Assembly (NCBI RefSeq): GCF_000012305.1
Contig: NC_007204.1
Span: 2,232,001 to 2,296,000, forward strand
Reading direction: 5' to 3'
Source: Psychrobacter arcticus 273-4
Lineage (GTDB): Bacteria; Pseudomonadota; Gammaproteobacteria; Pseudomonadales; Moraxellaceae
Length of the DNA: 64,000 bases
The number at the start of each line of letters is the position of its first letter. Position 1 is the stretch's first letter. The notes under the pieces are model-generated. The model was not told the DNA's origin and did not search any database. It saw only the letters and a program-made list of their open reading frames with translations. The position numbers were made by a program, and so were the translations under genes. Shown piece by piece: positions 24,923 to 33,218 of this stretch.

Positions 24923-26296
24923 ATGTGGAAAAATATGGGTTTGACGGGCAAGATTATTGTTGCCATGGTGCTCGGTATTATACTGGGTCTATTTATAAAC
25001 TATTCTGGCTTGAACACGGAAGGCAGCTTCGTTAATAATTATGTCACCAATGGTTTTCTTGCCATTGTCGGTAAGCTGTTTGTTAACTCGCTCAAAATGC
25101 TCGTCGTACCGCTGGTCTTGATTTCACTTATCTGCGGCGTGTGCGGTATTGGTGACATACGTCTGCTTGGACGCATTGGCACCAAAACCTTTTTCATCTA
25201 TATGGTGACGACGGCGCTAGCGATTGCAACTGCTATCGGGCTTGGCGTGCTATTCGGTATTGGCAAAGGCATGAATATAGAAACAGAGGCGGCGTTTGAG
25301 TCTGAGAAAGCGCCACCACTACTCGATGTGTTTTCTAATATTATTCCATCTAACCCCATCAGTGCGATGGCAAATGGCGACATGCTATCGATTATTTTCT
25401 TTGCCGTTTTGATTGGTATTAGTATTTTGATGGTAGGAAAACCAGCTAAAGGCTTGGTTCAAAGTTTAGAGTTAATCAATGAAGTCATCTTAAAAATGGT
25501 GACCATCATTATGAATTTAGCGCCGTATGGTGTTTTTGCGCTGTTGACCAAAGCAATGGCTGAGCTTGGCTTAGACCTTATTTGGTCATTACTTGGTTAT
25601 GTTGCGGTACTGATTGGCTCACTGGCATTCCATTTCTTTGTGACCATGATGATTGTCTTCAAGCTATCTTCAGGCTTATCAGTCAGAACGTTTTTAGCAA
25701 AAATGCGTGAAGTACAGATTTTTGCTTTTAGTACCTCAAGCTCAAATGCAACGATTCCAATCACCTTGCGTACGGTCACCAAGCGCATGGGTGTTAATAA
25801 CTCGGTTGCTTCGTTTACCATCCCTTTTGGTGCGACCATCAACATGGATGGTACGGCTATCATGCAAGGGACAGCGACCATTTTTATTGCCAATATTTAT
25901 GGTATTGACTTGGGTGTAACCGAGTATTTGACCGTTATCTTGATGTCGGTGCTCGCCTCTGTCGGTACGGCAGGTGTTCCAGGTGTTGGTCTTATTATGC
26001 TTTCAATGGTATTTGCCCAAGTGGGTCTGCCGATTGAAGGCATTGGTCTTATCTTAGGTGTGGACCGTATTCTTGATATGTTACGTACAGCGGTCAACGT
26101 CGGTGGCGATGCTGCAGTGACCGCTATCGTTGCAAAATCAGAAGGTAAAATGGATTTAGCAATTTATAATGATCCTGATGCTGGTTCAAAAGACGTATTT
26201 GACGGTCATATCGATGAGAACAGCGAACGCGAATTCTCTGAAGTCTTTAGCGATGGCATTATGGGCAGCGAGTATGACGATGTTAAGCGCGGCTAA
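24923..26296 (+). CDS. Dicarboxylate/amino acid:cation symporter (GltP/DctA family)
   Basis: Sodium- or proton-coupled symporter of glutamate, aspartate or C4-dicarboxylates, 457 residues. The hallmark segments are present: the serine-rich hairpin AFSTSSSNATIPITL (HP1), the GATINMDGTAIMQG motif in TM7, and VGTAGVPGVG (HP2). The C-terminal tail after about residue 410 is long, acidic and cytoplasmic (DPDAGSKDVFDGHIDENSER). GltP-like in overall style, but specificity cannot be decided here. The start is ATG 24923 with AAGGAT nine bases upstream. Confidence 0.9.
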   Translation: MWKNMGLTGKIIVAMVLGIILGLFINYSGLNTEGSFVNNYVTNGFLAIVGKLFVNSLKMLVVPLVLISLICGVCGIGDIRLLGRIGTKTFFIYMVTTALAIATAIGLGVLFGIGKGMNIETEAAFESEKAPPLLDVFSNIIPSNPISAMANGDMLSIIFFAVLIGISILMVGKPAKGLVQSLELINEVILKMVTIIMNLAPYGVFALLTKAMAELGLDLIWSLLGYVAVLIGSLAFHFFVTMMIVFKLSSGLSVRTFLAKMREVQIFAFSTSSSNATIPITLRTVTKRMGVNNSVASFTIPFGATINMDGTAIMQGTATIFIANIYGIDLGVTEYLTVILMSVLASVGTAGVPGVGLIMLSMVFAQVGLPIEGIGLILGVDRILDMLRTAVNVGGDAAVTAIVAKSEGKMDLAIYNDPDAGSKDVFDGHIDENSEREFSEVFSDGIMGSEYDDVKRG

Positions 26297-26354
26297 TCGT
26301 AATTAGTAATCGCCTATAAATCATTAATAAAAAAACCACCGCCGTTGAACTGAC

Positions 26355-26389
26355 CCCCATAAGCTGGACACAACTTATGGGGTATTTTT
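26355..26389 (+). terminator. Stem-loop, possible terminator or IS-end remnant
   Basis: CCCCATAAG and CTTATGGGG form a perfect 9-bp stem with a 10-base loop, followed by TATTTTTA. It could terminate the symporter transcript. The preceding TGAACTGACCCCCATAAG also resembles the tip of IS3-family elements, so this may be a relic of one. Confidence 0.55.
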
Positions 26390-26448
26390 ATGCAGAAAAT
26401 ATATTTTTAGATCAAGAGATGCTTTATTTTCAGTTAATATACTGTCCA

Positions 26449-27204
26449 TCAACCAAGTACATATTTGGTCACCATCACGAGACAGACCAACACAATCATC
26501 GGACGAATGAGTCTACTTCCGCCTTTTACCACCATATGCGAGCCAAAATACGCCCCTATGATTTGCCCGACCATCATCGCTAGCCCCACTGTCCACAAGA
26601 CATTACCGCCCAATATAAAGAATATTAATGAGCCAATATTGGTAGACAGATTCAGTACCTTTGCCGCACCAGTTGCTTCGATGATTTTTCGACCACGTAG
26701 CGCCACATTGCCGAGCGCAAAAAACATACCCGTCCCAGGTCCCATATAACCATCATAAAAACCAATTAAAGGAGCGGCAATTTTTTGCCAAGCGCCCTCT
26801 GATATACGTGGGGCAGCTTCTACCTCACCAAGTTTGGGTGCAAACAAGGTATAGATACCAATTGCCGCAATCAAAAATGGAATCAGCTTTTCTAATAGAT
26901 CGGGCGGCGACAACTGCACAGCAATTGAACCAAAGATGGAGCCGATAAAAGCAGCAATAATCGCCGTTTTAATGTTTTTGGGTTTGACGATGCCCTTTTT
27001 AATCATCGTAATAGACGCTGCTAGTGCCCCTGAAGCGGCTTGTAGCTTGTTGGTGCCCAATGTCAGTACAGGCGGAATATTGGCGAGCAGCATAGCAGGA
27101 ATGGTCAACAGACCACCGCCACCGGCAATGGCATCAATGAAACCTGCCAGTGCGGCTACAGCCGTCAACATTAAAATAACTTCAATAGAAAGGGATACGT
27201 CCAT
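26449..27204 (-). CDS. TSUP-family (YfcA-like) membrane transporter
   Basis: Membrane protein of 251 residues with about eight helices. The N-terminal repeat has AGFIDAIAGGGGLLTIPAML and the second half has GFYDGYMGPGTGMFFALGNV, the YfcA-type TSUP signatures. It is probably an anion (organosulfur-type) exporter, but the substrate is unknown. ATG 27204 is preferred to TTG 27219. It is convergent with the symporter and divergent from nhaA. It shares only general architecture with the TSUP protein at 17987. Confidence 0.87.
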   Translation of the reverse strand: MDVSLSIEVILMLTAVAALAGFIDAIAGGGGLLTIPAMLLANIPPVLTLGTNKLQAASGALAASITMIKKGIVKPKNIKTAIIAAFIGSIFGSIAVQLSPPDLLEKLIPFLIAAIGIYTLFAPKLGEVEAAPRISEGAWQKIAAPLIGFYDGYMGPGTGMFFALGNVALRGRKIIEATGAAKVLNLSTNIGSLIFFILGGNVLWTVGLAMMVGQIIGAYFGSHMVVKGGSRLIRPMIVLVCLVMVTKYVLG

Positions 27205-27219
27205 GGCACTGACCTGCAA

Positions 27220-27773
27220 AATTTATGATATAAGAGACACAAGCCTTGGAAAATTCAACCAATCCTACTTTTTAGCAGCATTTTTTAGCAATACGTTTTG
27301 ATCACATTTATTTAAAAGCGCTCATTCAAAAGTAGTTGAGTGAATATCAGGCAAAAAAACATAGGGATAGATAATGTACATATTATTTTGATAACAGCTA
27401 ATTTTATAACAGCAAAGTCTGATGCTAGCCATTGCGTAAAGCGGCTTATTATAAAGATAAAACCGCAAAAAAAGCCAAAAACCTAGAAAAGTCTGCTAGA
27501 TTTATCGCACAAGATGCTTTAAAAACAGCTTTTATCTTCATCAAGCCTTCAAGTAAGAGGGAAAAACCGGTAACCTATTTCATTTGTTTATATGAATAAA
27601 AATATGAGAAACTAGCGATATACATCTATGACACTGGTAATATAAACATCAGCGCTAACAAAGACTTGTTCCCATATAAGGTATCGCACTTAAGGCGAAG
27701 CCATTACAGATATATGAAAAACACTTGAGCTTTTGAATACTTTCGCACGTTTTATTTGGTTAATGAGGATAAT
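27220..27773. other. Long leader/spacer before nhaA, no gene seen
   Basis: About 550 bases without a plausible gene. Several nhaA genes in proteobacteria carry ion-sensing RNA leaders; I could not identify one by eye. No repeat element copy is present. Confidence 0.4.
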
Positions 27774-28976
27774 ATGGCAATACATAAAATCAGAGCGTTT
27801 TTTAATCTCGAGGCGTCGGGCGGTATTGTCTTAGCGCTGGCAGCTATCGCAGCCATGATTATTGCTAATACTTCTCTAAATACTTGGTACGAATCCTTTA
27901 TTCACGCACCTGTTGCTATTCAAATTGGCAGCTTTTCAATCGCTAAAGATGCGCATCATTGGATTAATGATGGCTTGATGGCGGTATTCTTCTTTTTAGT
28001 GGGTCTTGAGCTTAAGCGTGAAGTGTTAATTGGCGAGCTGTCCAATGTAAAGCAAATTATCTTGCCAGCAGGGGCAGCACTTGGCGGTATGGTTATGCCA
28101 GCCATTGTCTATCTGTTTTTTAACTATAATGAGCCTGAATTTTGGCGAGGTTGGGCGATTCCTACAGCGACTGATATTGCCTTTGCCCTTGGTATTTTGA
28201 GCCTACTTGGCAATCGCGTACCCAACTCATTAAAAGTATTCTTAGTCTCTATTGCTATTTTTGATGATATTGGCGCGATCATCATTATTGCTTTATTTTA
28301 TACCAATGACTTATCACTCGGTTCACTCGCTATCGCAGGCTTATGTCTGCCGTTCTTATATATGCTCAATCGTCGTAATGTGACCAGTATCACCCCCTAT
28401 TTGCTAATTGGCGTTATCATGTGGATTGCGGTACTCAAATCCGGTATCCATGCAACGTTAGCAGGGGTCGTATTGGCGCTATTTATTCCTTTATTTGACC
28501 GCACTGACCCTGAGCACTCCCCGCTTGAAGAGCTTGAGCACGATCTACAAAACACGGTTTCCTATGGCATTTTACCCCTATTTGCTTTTGCCAATGCAGG
28601 CATTTCGCTCAAGGGCGCAGGGTTTGGTGAGCTGTTTCATTCTGTGCCGCTTGGTATTGCCGCTGGACTGTTCATCGGTAAACAAGTAGGCGTCATGCTG
28701 ATGTGCTGGTTAATCTTTAAGCTGGGTATTTCTACCATGCCAAAAGGCATGAATTTTAAGCAAATTTATGGCGCAGCATTGCTATGCGGTGTCGGCTTTA
28801 CCATGAGTTTGTTTATCGGTGGGCTTGCATTTGCCGGTGAGACTCCATTATTTGATGAGCGTTTAGGTATCATTATGGGTTCAATCGTCTCTGGTATCGC
28901 CGGTTACATGATGTTAAAAACTACCTTAAAAGATGAGGTTAATGTGACATCTGTAGACTTAACACGTCATTCTTAA
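27774..28976 (+). CDS. nhaA: Na+/H+ antiporter NhaA
   Basis: Electrogenic sodium/proton antiporter of 400 residues with 12 expected helices. The essential aspartate pair is D164-D165 in [13 protein letters not shown], equivalent to D163-D164 of E. coli. Other family stretches are [34 protein letters not shown] and [21 protein letters not shown] 27774 follows TGAGGAT; the earlier GTG/TTG starts are rejected. Salt and pH homeostasis is consistent with a marine or cold saline lifestyle. Confidence 0.95.
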   Translation: MAIHKIRAFFNLEASGGIVLALAAIAAMIIANTSLNTWYESFIHAPVAIQIGSFSIAKDAHHWINDGLMAVFFFLVGLELKREVLIGELSNVKQIILPAGAALGGMVMPAIVYLFFNYNEPEFWRGWAIPTATDIAFALGILSLLGNRVPNSLKVFLVSIAIFDDIGAIIIIALFYTNDLSLGSLAIAGLCLPFLYMLNRRNVTSITPYLLIGVIMWIAVLKSGIHATLAGVVLALFIPLFDRTDPEHSPLEELEHDLQNTVSYGILPLFAFANAGISLKGAGFGELFHSVPLGIAAGLFIGKQVGVMLMCWLIFKLGISTMPKGMNFKQIYGAALLCGVGFTMSLFIGGLAFAGETPLFDERLGIIMGSIVSGIAGYMMLKTTLKDEVNVTSVDLTRHS

Positions 28977-29123
28977 TTGTATTTTTCATCGTCAAATTAT
29001 TTATAAGCTTTAAGAGATTATTTGTCGGCGCTTTATTAGATTAAAGGCTTTTATAACATTTGTTGTCGAAAGCCTTTAGTAAACACCTTGTCAAAGCTGT
29101 CGATACAAAAGGGGCTTGGTAAA

Positions 29124-29261
29124 TATAGTCGGTGAAAAGTAATATCGATACAACACGTACTACTGGTGCAAATTTTTCTTGCTTGCTGTGCCTACGCAGA
29201 CAGAGGCTGCAAAAAATTTACACCAGCAATACGGTAGCGACTTTAAAGTATTTCAACTATA
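29124..29261 (+). repeat. Dispersed 138-bp MITE-like element, copy 4 (reference)
   Basis: Reference copy. It begins TATAGTCGGTGAAAAGTA and ends TATTTCAACTATA. Read inwards, the two ends are TATAGTCGGTGAAAAGTA and TATAGTTGAAATACTTTA, imperfect terminal inverted repeats. Taking TA as the duplicated target gives TA-TAGTCGG...CAACTA-TA. Inside, CTGGTGCAAATTTTT and AAAATTTACACCAG form a long hairpin arm, and GCCT/AGGC pair in the loop. There is no coding capacity. It lies between nhaA and the oxygenase gene. Confidence 0.97.
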
Positions 29262-29313
29262 GTGCTCGATATAAGACTTGATACAAGGCCTGATAAAAAA
29301 GTATTGGATAACA

Positions 29314-30678
29314 ATGGATTCAATCGATAGAGATAAAATAGTTCATTCGAGTGCCTTAGATAAGCACGCTCATAAAAACGCGATAAACCATCAGCGTCAT
29401 GGACGCACCACTGCCATTGATGACCACAGCGATTTGCAAGTTTTAAAACGTATTAAGCGCTATTTATTGCCAAAAGACTTTGTCATTTCGCAAGATTTGT
29501 TAAATGAGATGGTTGCTGGTTATGATATTGGTGATCCACTAGCAGATGATCTAGCCACTGACGGCATTCGTTTTGCCAAACAGTTACAGCAGTTTATTAT
29601 TGATGATAAAACAAACCTTCGCTTTGAAGACAATACTCTTATAAACCACCCTTCATTTAATGCTTTAACCGAACAATTTAGCCGCCATCCCGATTGGTTT
29701 GACCCCAAGCTTGCACACATTGGCGCGATTGCCTATCGGCGTTATCCGCTGATGCTGATCTGGCTATTACGTAACGTGGCACTCATGGCAGGCTACAGCA
29801 TCCCTGCCTTATCGCTACCTCTGATTCAAACCGGTGCATTGATGCACGATGCCTTGCCACGATTGATGCGTACCTACGCCTATATCCTAGCAGTCTCTGA
29901 GCACCCTCAGTTGCACTCAGCCTCGCAGCATGGCAAACCTGCTATTGAGCGAATATTAGCTATCGGCTCTGAAGGCTGGCAGCAATCTATAAAAGTACGT
30001 CAAATCCATACCTTAGTACGTCAAAACTTACTTAAAGGTAAAGCCAAGGCAGCGAATGGTGTCATATCGAATGCCGACCAGCACCATTTGCCTGATGGTA
30101 GCTGGAACGCCGCTTATTGGGGCGTGCCGATCAACCAAACTGATATGATTGCCACCCATTTACAGTTTTCATTATTGATTATGCGCGGATTAAGATTGCT
30201 TGGCGCTCGTATTAGTACTGAAGAAGCTGAAGGTATTTTGCATTTGTGGAATCTTGCCAGCTATTGGATGGGCGTTGATTTGCAACGCTTACCTAAAGAT
30301 GAGACTGCCTGTTGGAAATGGCTATATACCTATTTATCCATTCAACAGCTTGATTTTAAAATGGGACAACCACTGGCAAAAGCATTACATGATTTACCGC
30401 GTCAGCTAATGGGTGAGGATAATCGCCGTGGGCGCTTTGTTGAGATGGTCAATGCCAGCGTGACCCGTACCTTGGTCGGTGATGATATTGGCGATGGACT
30501 AAACCTACCAAAATCAAAAATACGGTTTGGGGTGTTGTCTTCCGTGCCGATTCTATTTGCCCTTGATACCGCACGCCAGCATAATAGTACAGTCGCCCAT
30601 AAGTTGGAGGCATTTCGTGCCAAGCGCCAAGACAATATGAACTGGTGGCTCAAGAAAAACGATGATTATTATAAATAG
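29314..30678 (+). CDS. MpaB/latex-clearing-type oxygenase (DUF2236)
   Basis: A 454-residue soluble protein of the heme-dependent 'ER-bound oxygenase mpaB / rubber oxygenase' family. The diagnostic segments are WGVPINQTDMIATHLQFS near residue 270 and EEAEGILHLWNLASYWMGVD near 308, plus an earlier AYRRYPLMLIW helix and the MHDALPRLMRTYAYI helix where heme ligands of this family lie. No signal peptide is evident. The substrate is unknown; members oxidise polyisoprenes and other lipids. ATG 29314 is preferred to TTG 29278, which overlaps nothing useful. The gene sits between two repeat copies in the same orientation. Confidence 0.75.
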   Translation: MDSIDRDKIVHSSALDKHAHKNAINHQRHGRTTAIDDHSDLQVLKRIKRYLLPKDFVISQDLLNEMVAGYDIGDPLADDLATDGIRFAKQLQQFIIDDKTNLRFEDNTLINHPSFNALTEQFSRHPDWFDPKLAHIGAIAYRRYPLMLIWLLRNVALMAGYSIPALSLPLIQTGALMHDALPRLMRTYAYILAVSEHPQLHSASQHGKPAIERILAIGSEGWQQSIKVRQIHTLVRQNLLKGKAKAANGVISNADQHHLPDGSWNAAYWGVPINQTDMIATHLQFSLLIMRGLRLLGARISTEEAEGILHLWNLASYWMGVDLQRLPKDETACWKWLYTYLSIQQLDFKMGQPLAKALHDLPRQLMGEDNRRGRFVEMVNASVTRTLVGDDIGDGLNLPKSKIRFGVLSSVPILFALDTARQHNSTVAHKLEAFRAKRQDNMNWWLKKNDDYYK

Positions 30679-30695
30679 AATGCTCTCATCAATAC

Positions 30696-30833
30696 TATAG
30701 TCGGTGAAAAGTAATATCGATACAACAGGTACTACTGGTGCAAATTTTTCTTGCTTGCTGTGCCTACGCAGACAGAGGCTGCAAAAAATTTACACCAGCA
30801 ATACGGTAGCGACTGTAAAGTATTTCAACTATA
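30696..30833 (+). repeat. Dispersed 138-bp MITE-like element, copy 5
   Basis: Full-length forward copy with AGGTACTACTGG at the left inner arm and GACTGTAAAG at the right. It lies between convergent genes. Confidence 0.96.
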
Positions 30834-30930
30834 TTACTCAGTAGAAGATACTCAGCCATTAGCACACTAACGTCTATAGTAACTATTATCCTTCCATAAA
30901 AACGTATTTTTTGATGAGTGTTTATTACCT

Positions 30931-31668
30931 CTATAATCGGGTATCTTGTATACGATAATACCACTCTAGCTGCCGATCAAAGCCTGTCTCCAATAAACTG
31001 GCAATGACTCGTCCTGTCAGACCCCATACCGTCTCTCCATCCACTTGCCAGCTCGGTGTGAGGAGCGTTGCTGACTGATCCTGCAACATATATTCTATGG
31101 AATATTCAACGGTCGGCTGAGTCAATAATGTCTCAAAATCTGCCCAAAAAATCCGTGATATCTCACCAAGCTCCGGTACTAACAGCAGATCTGGCGCAAT
31201 CAGCGCCACAATAGGACGCACGCTCATCCCACTTTTAGAGGTTTGGATGGGTAATTGACCAAGCAGCTGAACTTTATTGGGCGGTAGCGCGGTTTCCTCA
31301 CAGGCTTCACGTAGGGCGGTGACGACATTATTACCATCACCTGCTTCATGTTTGCCGCCAGCACAGGACACTTCGCCAGCATGACTGTTCATATGAGCAG
31401 CGCGGCGAGTCAGCAGCAGCTTAGGATGGCGCTCATGGGTGATAGCAACCAAAATAGAGGCATCGGCGATAGGGGTTTGATAAAGAGTGTTTAAGATACG
31501 GGCACTGCGCGAATGGTCATGAGAATCATAAAGCGCCGGACTAGCAATAGCCTTTAAGGTCTCATGCTGCACCCGTTCAGCCAACTTTCTGATAGTCGGA
31601 TAACGTATAAAATCTGGTACAGCGACGGTCAGTTCATCAAAACGTACGGACTGTGAGGGATTTAGCAT
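30931..31668 (-). CDS. Nudix hydrolase, CoA pyrophosphatase type
   Basis: A 245-residue Nudix protein. The UPF0035-type CoA pyrophosphatase signature is visible as LLTRRAAHMNSHAGEVSCAG immediately before the Nudix box GKHEAGDGNNVVTALREACE, with catalytic REACEE. NudL-like enzymes cleave coenzyme A to phosphopantetheine and 3',5'-ADP. The N-terminal 70 residues are a family-typical helical lead. ATG 31668 is preceded by an AGGGC site. Confidence 0.88.
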   Translation of the reverse strand: MLNPSQSVRFDELTVAVPDFIRYPTIRKLAERVQHETLKAIASPALYDSHDHSRSARILNTLYQTPIADASILVAITHERHPKLLLTRRAAHMNSHAGEVSCAGGKHEAGDGNNVVTALREACEETALPPNKVQLLGQLPIQTSKSGMSVRPIVALIAPDLLLVPELGEISRIFWADFETLLTQPTVEYSIEYMLQDQSATLLTPSWQVDGETVWGLTGRVIASLLETGFDRQLEWYYRIQDTRL

Positions 31669-31861
31669 TATAATTGCCCTGTGTTTTTATCAGTATTAGC
31701 CATCAAAACATTGAATAGTCGCAGCAAGTGGATCGGCGACAAGCGTAAGACAGACACGGTCTTTTATCATTGTACGACTGCGATTGATCCTCATGGATCA
31801 AGGGTATCATTCCTATATTATTTAGGAAATGCTCGTGGATAAGATTTTTTCATGACATAAA

Positions 31862-32151
31862 ATGCAGGGCAAAACTGATGATTGCCCGCAAAGATTGTCA
31901 TTAGTCATCATTGCCATTGCTTGGGCTGGCGGAACATTTGCCACTGCTGTACTGGCATTATTGGCATTACTGGGAAATTGGCAAAATATAGCGATGATTT
32001 TGGGCTCATTTGGTGCCAGCTGTCTGCTTATTTTGCTTATCCAGAAAGCCCTTTTGCTCAGCCAAGAAACATCGTCGGCGGTCATCTTATTACTATCTTT
32101 GTTATGATTATCACTGCCAGTGCGATGAAAATTTGTGCTATCTTAGGATAA
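31862..32151 (+). pseudogene. HPP-family membrane protein relic with frameshift
   Basis: Two overlapping frames together resemble the N-terminal part of HPP-family transmembrane proteins. The first frame (from 31862) gives helices ending in MILGSFGASCLLIL. The next frame continues FAYPESPFAQPRNIVGGHL, the family's conserved motif. Adding one T to the run at 32031-32034 joins them as LLIFAYPESPFAQPR. After GGHL the similarity fades and the frame stops at 32151. The HPP motif and remaining helices are missing, so this is a decayed gene with a frameshift and a 3' truncation. Confidence 0.8.
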
Positions 32152-32324
32152 AAGGTTATTATCAGACCAAACACCTGATGGCTGTGATATTTGATATTTG
32201 ATAGTCCTACTATCTTATATAACGACTATTTCATAGAACAACTATTATTATCATTAGAAAAGTATCACTCTTAAAATAAGCCTACTTCTCTTTCGTCCTA
32301 TTTTTACTATATAAGGCAGTCGAT

Positions 32325-32888
32325 ATGCGCTATTGTCTACAATGCGGTTGTGAAGCTGAACGCAAAATACCAGCCACGGATAATATACCGCGTTTGGTGT
32401 GCCCAAACTGTCATTATATTCATTACGAAAATCCCAAAGTAATTTGTGGCTCACTGGTCGTCCATAAACATCGGGTGCTGCTCTGTCGACGCGCAATCGA
32501 GCCGCAGTATGGATTATGGACGCTACCCGCAGGCTTTATGGAAAATGGCGAAACCATGGCCGAAGGTGCGGCGCGTGAGAGCTTTGAAGAGGCTGACGCG
32601 GTCGTTATCAATCCACATTTATACTGCTTGTATGACATTCCAGATATTGCTCAAATCTATAGTATATATATCACCGAACTAAAAGATGGCGCTTACGGTA
32701 TCGGCTCTGAAAGTCTTGATTGTGCATTATTCACAGAAGAAGACATTCCGTGGGATAATCTTGCCTTTGAAGCGGTACGTCGTACCTTAAAAAGCTATTT
32801 TTCAGACCGTCAACACTACGACAGTTATAATCAATTTCCGATTCATCAAGAGATCATTGGCAAAGACCAAGCCATTAAGCGCTATTAA
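32325..32888 (+). CDS. Nudix hydrolase with N-terminal zinc ribbon
   Basis: A 187-residue protein. Residues 1-30 form a zinc ribbon (CLQCG at 4-8 and CPNCH at 26-30). The Nudix box GFMENGETMAEGAARESFEE follows near residue 69, with intact RE-x2-EE. The arrangement is like small NudC-type/ADP-ribose-type hydrolases; the substrate (dinucleotide, ADP-sugar) cannot be fixed. It follows the HPP relic and ends about 120 bases before repeat copy 6. It is not close to the other Nudix protein in sequence. Confidence 0.87.
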   Translation: MRYCLQCGCEAERKIPATDNIPRLVCPNCHYIHYENPKVICGSLVVHKHRVLLCRRAIEPQYGLWTLPAGFMENGETMAEGAARESFEEADAVVINPHLYCLYDIPDIAQIYSIYITELKDGAYGIGSESLDCALFTEEDIPWDNLAFEAVRRTLKSYFSDRQHYDSYNQFPIHQEIIGKDQAIKRY

Positions 32889-32951
32889 TAACAACGCCAG
32901 CCAAAGCCACTGACTTACAAAAGCAAGTATAGCCAATCTTTTATAAAAAAA

Positions 32952-32991
32952 ATACAATGCTTTTAAAACAGATACAATGCTTTTAAAACAG
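32952..32991. repeat. 20-bp perfect tandem duplication
   Basis: ATACAATGCTTTTAAAACAG occurs twice back to back, 20 bases before repeat copy 6. Confidence 0.95.
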
Positions 32992-33010
32992 ATAGAAAGA
33001 TATTAATAAC

Positions 33011-33148
33011 TATAGTCGGTGAAAAGTAATATCGATACAACAGGTACTACTGGTGCAAATTTTTCTTGCTTGCTGTGCCTACGCAGACAGAGGCTGCAAA
33101 AAATTTACACCAGCAATACGGTAGCGACTTTAAAGTATTTCAACTATA
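33011..33148 (+). repeat. Dispersed 138-bp MITE-like element, copy 6
   Basis: Full-length forward copy, between a Nudix gene and the convergent M16 peptidase, immediately before a bidirectional terminator. Confidence 0.96.
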
Positions 33149-33154
33149 AGTAAT

Positions 33155-33199
33155 AAAAAAACCGCCGCTTTCATTTTTAGTGGAAGCGGCGGTTTTTTT
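33155..33199. terminator. Bidirectional intrinsic terminator
   Basis: AAAAAACCGCCGCTTTC pairs with GGAAGCGGCGGTTTTTT around a short loop. It serves the peptidase gene on the minus strand and the Nudix gene on the plus strand. Confidence 0.94.
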
Positions 33200-33218
33200 G
33201 TATGGCTATTAAACGCTA

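Noticed and set aside
30764..30964. Minus-strand ORF at repeat copy 5
   Set aside because: Arises from the repeat plus adjacent spacer and overlaps the end of the Nudix gene; no family features.
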